Positions 7,156-11,488 of a stretch of 11,488 bases of DNA are shown piece by piece (position 1 is the stretch's first letter; each line of letters starts with the position of its first letter). The position numbers were made by a program, and so were the translations under genes. The notes beneath the pieces were generated by a model. The model worked only from the letters and a program-made list of their open reading frames with translations, searched no databases and was not told the origin of the DNA. Source of the DNA: Azoarcus sp. (GTDB taxonomy: Bacteria; Pseudomonadota; Gammaproteobacteria; Burkholderiales; Rhodocyclaceae); contig JAIRNL010000232.1 in assembly GCA_031258035.1 (NCBI GenBank), positions 1-11,488 of the forward strand, in the 5' to 3' direction.

Positions 7156-8198
7156 GGCAAGGGCACGGCAGCCAGCAGTTCGCGCCCCGCCGCCTCGGCC
7201 TCGCGCGCATCGCCCAGGCCGAGGCGGTGGATGGCGACGGCGGGAAACACCGCCTGCACGTCGTCGGGCAGCACGTGATCGCGCCCGTCGAGAAGCGCCC
7301 AGGCGCGGGCGGCGGCAAGCAGTGCCTGCGCGCCGCGCGGCGACAGGCCGTAGGCGAGTCCCGCGCCGTGGCGGGTGTGTTCAGCCAGGGCGCGGATGTA
7401 GGCGAGCAGCGGCTCGGCGGCGTGGAGGGTTCGCGCCCGCGCCTGCAACGCGATGAGCATGGCGGCGTCCAGCGCCGGTTCGGTGCGTTCGAGCAGCGCG
7501 CGGCGGTCTTCGCCGCGCAGGATTTCCAGCTCCGCCGCCATGTTCGGATAGCCGAGCGCGATGCGCATCAGGAAGCGGTCGAGCTGCGCTTCCGGCAGCG
7601 GGTTGGTGGAGAGCTGGTCGACCGGGTTCTGGGTGGCGATGACGAAAAAGGGCCGGGGCAGCGGACGGCTTTCGCACTCGCTCGACACCTGCCGTTCCTC
7701 CATCGCTTCCAGCAGCGCCGACTGGGTTTTCGGCGAAGCGCGGTTGATCTCGTCAGCCAGCAGCACCTGCGTGAAAACCGGGCCGGGGTGAAAGACGAAA
7801 ATGCCCTTGTCGCGGTCGAACACCGCCGCCCCGGTGAGATCGCCCGGCAGCATGTCGCTGGTAAACGGCACGCGGTTGAATTGCAGGCCCGCGATGCGGG
7901 CGAGCGCATGCGCGAGCACGGTCTTGCCCATGCCCGGCAGGTCTTCGATCAGCAGATGGCCGCCCGCGACGAGGCAGGCGAACGACAGGCGCACGGCCTC
8001 TTCCTTGCCGAGCAGGATGCGGCCGACCGCCGCGATCGACGCGTCAAGCGAAGCGTGCCGCGCTCTCAAGCCGCCGCCGGCGTCCGCGCTGCCGGTGTCC
8101 TGCGGAACCGGCTGGATGAGGGTCTGGACGGAGGACATGGCAAACTCCCTGCATGATGATGTTGACGTAAAACGCTCGGGGGCGGCGGTTTCGGTCAT
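7152..8198 (-). CDS. moxR: MoxR-family AAA+ ATPase
   Basis: A cytoplasmic AAA+ ATPase of 348 residues (328 from the inner start). Visible motifs are Walker A DLPGMGKT (86-93), Walker B VLLADE (145-150) followed by INRASPKTQSALLEAMEE, sensor 1 FVIATQNP (185-192), the LDRF arginine region (206-209), and sensor 2 within GLSPRGAQALL. These are typical of the MoxR branch, which helps assemble or activate protein complexes with DUF58/VWA partners. The DUF58 gene follows directly, separated only by a 23-codon ORF. Two starts are plausible. The ATG at 8198 lies 15 bases after the previous stop with AGGGGAG upstream. The ATG at 8138 (MSSVQTLIQP) has AGGGAG six bases upstream. The 20 extra residues show no domain. 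I give the longer form; the inner start is equally possible. Confidence 0.93.
   Translation of the reverse strand: MTETAAPERFTSTSSCREFAMSSVQTLIQPVPQDTGSADAGGGLRARHASLDASIAAVGRILLGKEEAVRLSFACLVAGGHLLIEDLPGMGKTVLAHALARIAGLQFNRVPFTSDMLPGDLTGAAVFDRDKGIFVFHPGPVFTQVLLADEINRASPKTQSALLEAMEERQVSSECESRPLPRPFFVIATQNPVDQLSTNPLPEAQLDRFLMRIALGYPNMAAELEILRGEDRRALLERTEPALDAAMLIALQARARTLHAAEPLLAYIRALAEHTRHGAGLAYGLSPRGAQALLAAARAWALLDGRDHVLPDDVQAVFPAVAIHRLGLGDAREAEAAGRELLAAVPLP
8145..8150 (-). promoter_or_regulatory. Ribosome binding site for an inner moxR start
   Basis: The minus strand reads AGGGAG, six bases before the ATG at 8138. A second site, AGGGGAG (8204-8210), precedes the outer ATG at 8198 by five bases. 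Both starts are in frame, so either or both could be used; the difference is 20 residues. Confidence 0.45.
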
Positions 8199-8213
8199 GC
8201 GCGCTCCCCTGGC

Positions 8214-9323
8214 TCAAAAATCCAGCCGCCAGCCCAGGCTGGCGGCCCAGCTATCCCAGTTCACGCCATGGAGATGGGATTCCACCGACTGGCCGGAAGA
8301 GAGAAAAACGCGGTCTGTTCCGCCTCTCATCCGCTGTTCCTGCCGATCCAGCGTGAACGTGATGGCGCTTTGCGGAGAAAGTCGCCAGAGCGCGCCGAGA
8401 TCCCACTGCCAGCCGCGGCTGTTGCCGTGCTGTCTGAAACTGACCGGATGCTCGAAACTGCCGCGCAAATTCCAGTCCGCCTCGGCGCGGTAGTTGAACC
8501 ACTGATGTTTTACGCCGAGCCGTAAATCAAAGCGTTTGGCAAGGCGGGCATCGAACCGCAGCCCCAGCCAGGGGCCATGCCAGCGCGGCTGATAATGCAT
8601 ATCCAGTCCGCGAAACGGGCCGAGCGGGACATCGAAGCCGTAATTGCTGACGACCTGGCGGCCATTGCGGGCGCGCAGATCGTGTTCCTGGTACGTATAA
8701 CCGAGCATCGGCGTCAGTCCGACGCGGCTGCCGGGCACGATGCGCCAGCCCAGGCCGAAAGCCAGGCGGCTTTCCGTGCTGCCGCGCGATTTGGAATAAG
8801 AGCGCGAGAATTCGCGCCCCCGGTTGTTGGACAGGTAATCGGAATCCCGTACCTCGCCGGAGAAACCAGAGGCATAAGCCATCTCCCCGCTCAGGGTGAA
8901 GCCGTTGGCGGCCACCCAGTCGCCGTTCAGGCGGATTTCCGCCATGTTCGTTTCCCATTCCAGTTCGGACAGGATATTGGGCACGCCGCCCGGGCCGGCG
9001 ATGCTGAAATCGAGCAGCTCGCGGCGATAGCCGAGGGAAACCGTCCATGCGCCGCGCGCTTCTTTCGGCCTCGCGCGGGGTCTCGCGCCCGGGTCGCCCA
9101 GCGTGATCTGGCGCTCGCCGCCGTCGGAGAACACCGTCATGAAGAGCGTGGCAGGCCCTCCGGACGCCGTCCTTGCCTCGGGCGGCGCTTTTGCCTCGGG
9201 TCGCGCTTTTGCGCCGGACGACGCGCCCTCGTACAGCCATATGCTGGCTTCGTCCAGCGGATGCGCCGTGAGCGGCGCGGAAAACGCCGCAGCCAAAGCC
9301 AGCAGCGCGCGTTGCCGTCTCAT
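8214..9323 (-). CDS. Omptin-like outer-membrane beta-barrel protein
   Basis: The precursor has 369 residues. Residues 1-20 are a Sec signal peptide ending LTA. A low-complexity stretch at about 34-57 contains a tandem KA(R/P)PEA pair. A barrel of alternating aromatic and polar strands follows and ends in Phe (GWRLDF), the outer-membrane assembly signal. The order of segments resembles omptins: SELEWETNMAEIRLNGDW (119-136) against the SQLDW strand of OmpT, DSDYLSNN (160-167) against its DQDW loop, and LTPMLGYTYQEHDLRARNG (203-221) against its MAGYQE strand. Asp160 and Asp162 match the OmpT DxD pair. The second active-site pair (D-x-H in OmpT) falls at NYRAEADW and is not conserved. An active protease is therefore doubtful, and a structural or binding barrel is more likely. 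The ATG overlaps the secretin stop (ATGA), with GGGAG upstream. The barrel call is firm; the omptin relationship is from memory. Confidence 0.82.
   Translation of the reverse strand: MRRQRALLALAAAFSAPLTAHPLDEASIWLYEGASSGAKARPEAKAPPEARTASGGPATLFMTVFSDGGERQITLGDPGARPRARPKEARGAWTVSLGYRRELLDFSIAGPGGVPNILSELEWETNMAEIRLNGDWVAANGFTLSGEMAYASGFSGEVRDSDYLSNNRGREFSRSYSKSRGSTESRLAFGLGWRIVPGSRVGLTPMLGYTYQEHDLRARNGRQVVSNYGFDVPLGPFRGLDMHYQPRWHGPWLGLRFDARLAKRFDLRLGVKHQWFNYRAEADWNLRGSFEHPVSFRQHGNSRGWQWDLGALWRLSPQSAITFTLDRQEQRMRGGTDRVFLSSGQSVESHLHGVNWDSWAASLGWRLDF
9175..9210 (-). repeat. Two 18-bp tandem units in the barrel gene
   Basis: Two adjacent 18-bp units (9175-9192 and 9193-9210) differ at two bases and encode KA(R/P)PEA twice, just after the signal peptide. 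The length keeps frame, so copy number could change without breaking the gene. Confidence 0.6.
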
Positions 9324-11488
9324 GGCTGCTCCCGGGCCTCTTCATAAGGCTGGCTGGAGATCGCGTAAGCCCATGTCCACGACGTCTCGCCGCCCGCCGG
9401 CGCAAGCTGCTTCTGCTCCACCACCATGGCCGCCCAGCGCCCGGCGATCCGCGTCGGCGTGAGCGTCGCGGGTTGCCTGCCCAGGTTGATGACGCGCAGG
9501 GCGGTCACGTAATAGCCGTCCTTCAGCCAGGCGGCCACGGCCCGCAGTTCCAGATCGTCGCCCAGGTTTCTCGGCAGGCGCGCGGGCGCGCTCAGGTGGG
9601 CCGGCTGCAAGCCTCCGGGGAGCGGCGCGGTCGGATCTTGCTGGCGGACGGCGGTCGCGGCGGCGCGGGCGATGCTGCCGAAACGTTCGACATCCGCATC
9701 GCCGGACGCAGGACTGCCCGCCGGCGCGGCGGCCGATGGCGCGGCGATGGAAGAAGCCAGGCCGCTGCCCGGATTGAACATGGAATCGTGCCGGCGGGGC
9801 TTTTCCGGCGAGGACTGACCTTGCGCGTTTTCGCTCGCATCCAGGCGGCGCAAGGCGCTTTCCTGTTCCCGAGCCAGCGCGTCGCTTTCCTCGGGCGTCT
9901 CCAGGACATGGGGCGTGATCAGCAGCACAAGCTGGCGGCGCGTATTGCCGCGCACGGTTTTCTTGAAAAGATGGCCGAGCACGGGCACGTCGCCGAGCAG
10001 CGGAACCTTTTCTTCCTTGTCGGAGACGCTTTGGCTGATCATGCCGCCCACCGCCACGGTGAGGCCGTCCCGCGCATGCGCGGTGACTTGCAGGTTGGCG
10101 GTGTTGACTATGTCGATGGGGAACTGCTGAATGCCGCCATTTGCCATCGGCAGCGGGATCGTGGCCTTGCCGCTGATGGTGCGGGAATTGTCCTGGTCGA
10201 TGGTCAGCGTCACCGAACGGTCGGCATTGATGCGCGGCAGGATGACCAGCGTCTGCCCGACGTTTCTTTGTTCGGTTTCCACGGTAATGATGGTGTTGGT
10301 TCCACCCATGGCGCCGGTGACGCTTTCGGAACTCGCGCCCGTGACCAGTACCTGCTCGTCGCCGATGAAAAGCCGTGCTGGCTGGTTGTTGGCGGCCACG
10401 AGCATCGGCGTGGCAAGCACGTTGACGCGGTTTTCGCTCTCCAGCAGTTGCAGGCGCAGGCGCAGGTGGTCATTGACCAGTTGCCAGACGGCGGTCGAAG
10501 CCTCGGCGGCGAAGTTGCCGAGCGAGACGGCGCTGCGGGGGTACTCGCCCGTGGAGACCGCGCCGCCCAGGGCGGTGCCGGTGCCCGGATCATACGGCGC
10601 GCGCGAAGTGGAATTGCCGCTCGCGCCGATGTCGAACACCGAGCGGAAATCGCCCCCCAGTTCCACTTCCAGGATGCGCATCTCCAGCAGCACCTGACGC
10701 GGCGGGAGATCCATGTCGGCGACAAATCTGTCGATCTCCTTCAGCGCCGCCTCGTCGCTCGTGCGCACCATCAGCAGGTTGTGCAGCTTGTTGTAAGTGA
10801 TGTTGATCGCCGGCCCCTTGTTCGCGGCGGCAAGTACCCCGGAGGCTTCGAGCTTGTCCGTCTGGCTGCTGTCGACATCGAGCGCCGCTTCCAGCCCGGC
10901 CTGCGAGACGGTCGAGATTTCCTTGCGCGCGTCGGCCTGCGCCTGCTGCCCCGACCGGGAGCCGCCGCTGCGGCGGCTGACCGCGCCTTCGGCGCTGAAA
11001 CCGCGACCGGACGATCCGCTGAAATTTCCCCCGCCCCAGCTGTTCCCACCGCCCCAGTTGTTTCCGCCCCCCCAGTTATTTCCGCCGCCCCAGTTGTTTC
11101 CGCCGCCCCAGTTATTTCCATTGCCCTGGTTGCGGCTCGTGCCGCCCATTTCGACCGGTGGCATTTCCTCGACCGGTTCGACGAGACTGACCCGATCTCC
11201 GAACAGGGCCGCGACGGCGTTGGCGACGCTGACCACGTTGTGATGGCGCAGCACGTAGCTGCGGGTAATCTCGTCGCGGGTAATGGCGATGTCCTGCTGG
11301 TACTCCTTCGCGTCCATCAGGATGTACGTCTCGGTCTGGGAATCGAACCGGTGCCAGACGCCGGCGGCGCGACAAAGGCTTTTCACCATGCCGTCCACGT
11401 TGACATCGCGCAGGTACAGCGACACCTTCTTGTTCGCCACGCTGGAGGTCACCACGATGCTGACCTTGCCGATCTGGGAGATGAACTG
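9320..11488 (-). CDS. Secretin (GspD/PilQ/MshL type) with extra C-terminal domain, 5' end outside the window
   Basis: This gene encodes an outer-membrane secretin subunit. The frame stays open to the right edge, with eleven more codons before the in-frame GTG at 11455, so the start and signal peptide are missing. Numbered from that GTG: an STN/N0-like domain (about 9-46, VSLYLRDVNVDGMVKSL); an N1-like part (62-95); a Gly/Asn/Trp linker with hexapeptide repeats (113-150); a second N-type domain (217-250, INITYNKLHNLLMVRTSD); and the secretin core (about 253-520) ending in VPLLGDVPVLGHLFKK and RRQLVLLITPHVL, the family signature. A low-complexity Ala/Pro/Ser segment (525-630) then leads to a beta-rich domain (635-703) resembling the C-terminus of DUF3438/TraK-like conjugation proteins. 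The stop overlaps the barrel gene start (ATGA). A GspG-like pseudopilin sits in the same operon, but no GspE, GspF or other assembly gene is visible. Confidence 0.93.
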   Translation of the reverse strand, partial: QFISQIGKVSIVVTSSVANKKVSLYLRDVNVDGMVKSLCRAAGVWHRFDSQTETYILMDAKEYQQDIAITRDEITRSYVLRHHNVVSVANAVAALFGDRVSLVEPVEEMPPVEMGGTSRNQGNGNNWGGGNNWGGGNNWGGGNNWGGGNSWGGGNFSGSSGRGFSAEGAVSRRSGGSRSGQQAQADARKEISTVSQAGLEAALDVDSSQTDKLEASGVLAAANKGPAINITYNKLHNLLMVRTSDEAALKEIDRFVADMDLPPRQVLLEMRILEVELGGDFRSVFDIGASGNSTSRAPYDPGTGTALGGAVSTGEYPRSAVSLGNFAAEASTAVWQLVNDHLRLRLQLLESENRVNVLATPMLVAANNQPARLFIGDEQVLVTGASSESVTGAMGGTNTIITVETEQRNVGQTLVILPRINADRSVTLTIDQDNSRTISGKATIPLPMANGGIQQFPIDIVNTANLQVTAHARDGLTVAVGGMISQSVSDKEEKVPLLGDVPVLGHLFKKTVRGNTRRQLVLLITPHVLETPEESDALAREQESALRRLDASENAQGQSSPEKPRRHDSMFNPGSGLASSIAAPSAAAPAGSPASGDADVERFGSIARAAATAVRQQDPTAPLPGGLQPAHLSAPARLPRNLGDDLELRAVAAWLKDGYYVTALRVINLGRQPATLTPTRIAGRWAAMVVEQKQLAPAGGETSWTWAYAISSQPYEEAREQP
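11028..11117 (-). repeat. Five 18-bp tandem units encoding GGGNNW hexapeptides
   Basis: Five consecutive 18-bp units (starting at 11028, 11046, 11064, 11082 and 11100) lie inside the secretin gene. Each encodes one (N)(N/S)WGGG hexapeptide, and the units differ mostly at silent third positions (AAC/AAT), so purifying selection on the peptide is plausible. The repeat forms a flexible Trp-bearing linker between the N-terminal domains. Slippage by one unit would keep frame and alter linker length. Confidence 0.85.

Noticed and set aside
6152..7318. Extended DUF58 frame starting at 7318
   Set aside because: The extra 77 codons overlap the end of moxR and have shadow-frame composition. The start at 7087 has a ribosome binding site and leads directly into the membrane helix.
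8139..8198. Separate leader peptide ahead of moxR
   Set aside because: The frame is continuous with moxR and has no stop, so it is an alternative N-terminus and not a distinct ORF.

Overview
The window is a GC-rich, fully packed stretch of a Gram-negative chromosome. An outer-membrane secretin, an omptin-type barrel and a lipobox lipoprotein all need an outer membrane. GC richness and protein style fit a proteobacterium, perhaps a betaproteobacterium; that placement is inference. Every supported gene lies on the minus strand, so transcription runs from high to low coordinates. There is no gene-free stretch over 60 bases, and I saw no RNA gene, IS element, CRISPR array or clear terminator.

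In transcription order the genes are: a secretin cut by the right edge (9320-11488), with an in-frame GGGNNW repeat and an extra C-terminal domain; an omptin-like barrel (8214-9323); a MoxR AAA+ ATPase (7152-8198); a possible 23-codon linking ORF (7084-7155); a DUF58 protein (6152-7087); a four-helix cytochrome b (5607-6155); a pentaheme cytochrome c (3985-5610); a GspG-like pseudopilin (3581-3988); a TgpA-type transglutaminase-fold membrane protein (1344-3584); an FTR1 iron permease (150-1334); and an EexN-like lipoprotein cut by the left edge (1-104). Most junctions are 4-bp ATGA or GTGA overlaps. The only gaps are 15, 9 and 45 bases, so this looks like one long translationally coupled operon whose promoter lies beyond the right edge.

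Three modules are interleaved: an envelope secretion-like set (secretin, pseudopilin, barrel), the common MoxR-DUF58-TgpA triad, and a redox/iron set (cytochrome b, pentaheme c, FTR1). The triad is split by the cytochromes and the pseudopilin, which suggests the whole string works together. Several members look altered. The TgpA homologue has Ala in place of the catalytic Cys. The pseudopilin lacks the Gly of the prepilin peptidase site. The omptin-like barrel keeps the DxD pair but not the Asp-His pair. The secretin has a C-terminal domain resembling conjugation TraK/DUF3438 proteins. One reading is an envelope complex that moves electrons across the periplasm, perhaps for iron, assembled with repurposed secretion parts. 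That is a hypothesis.
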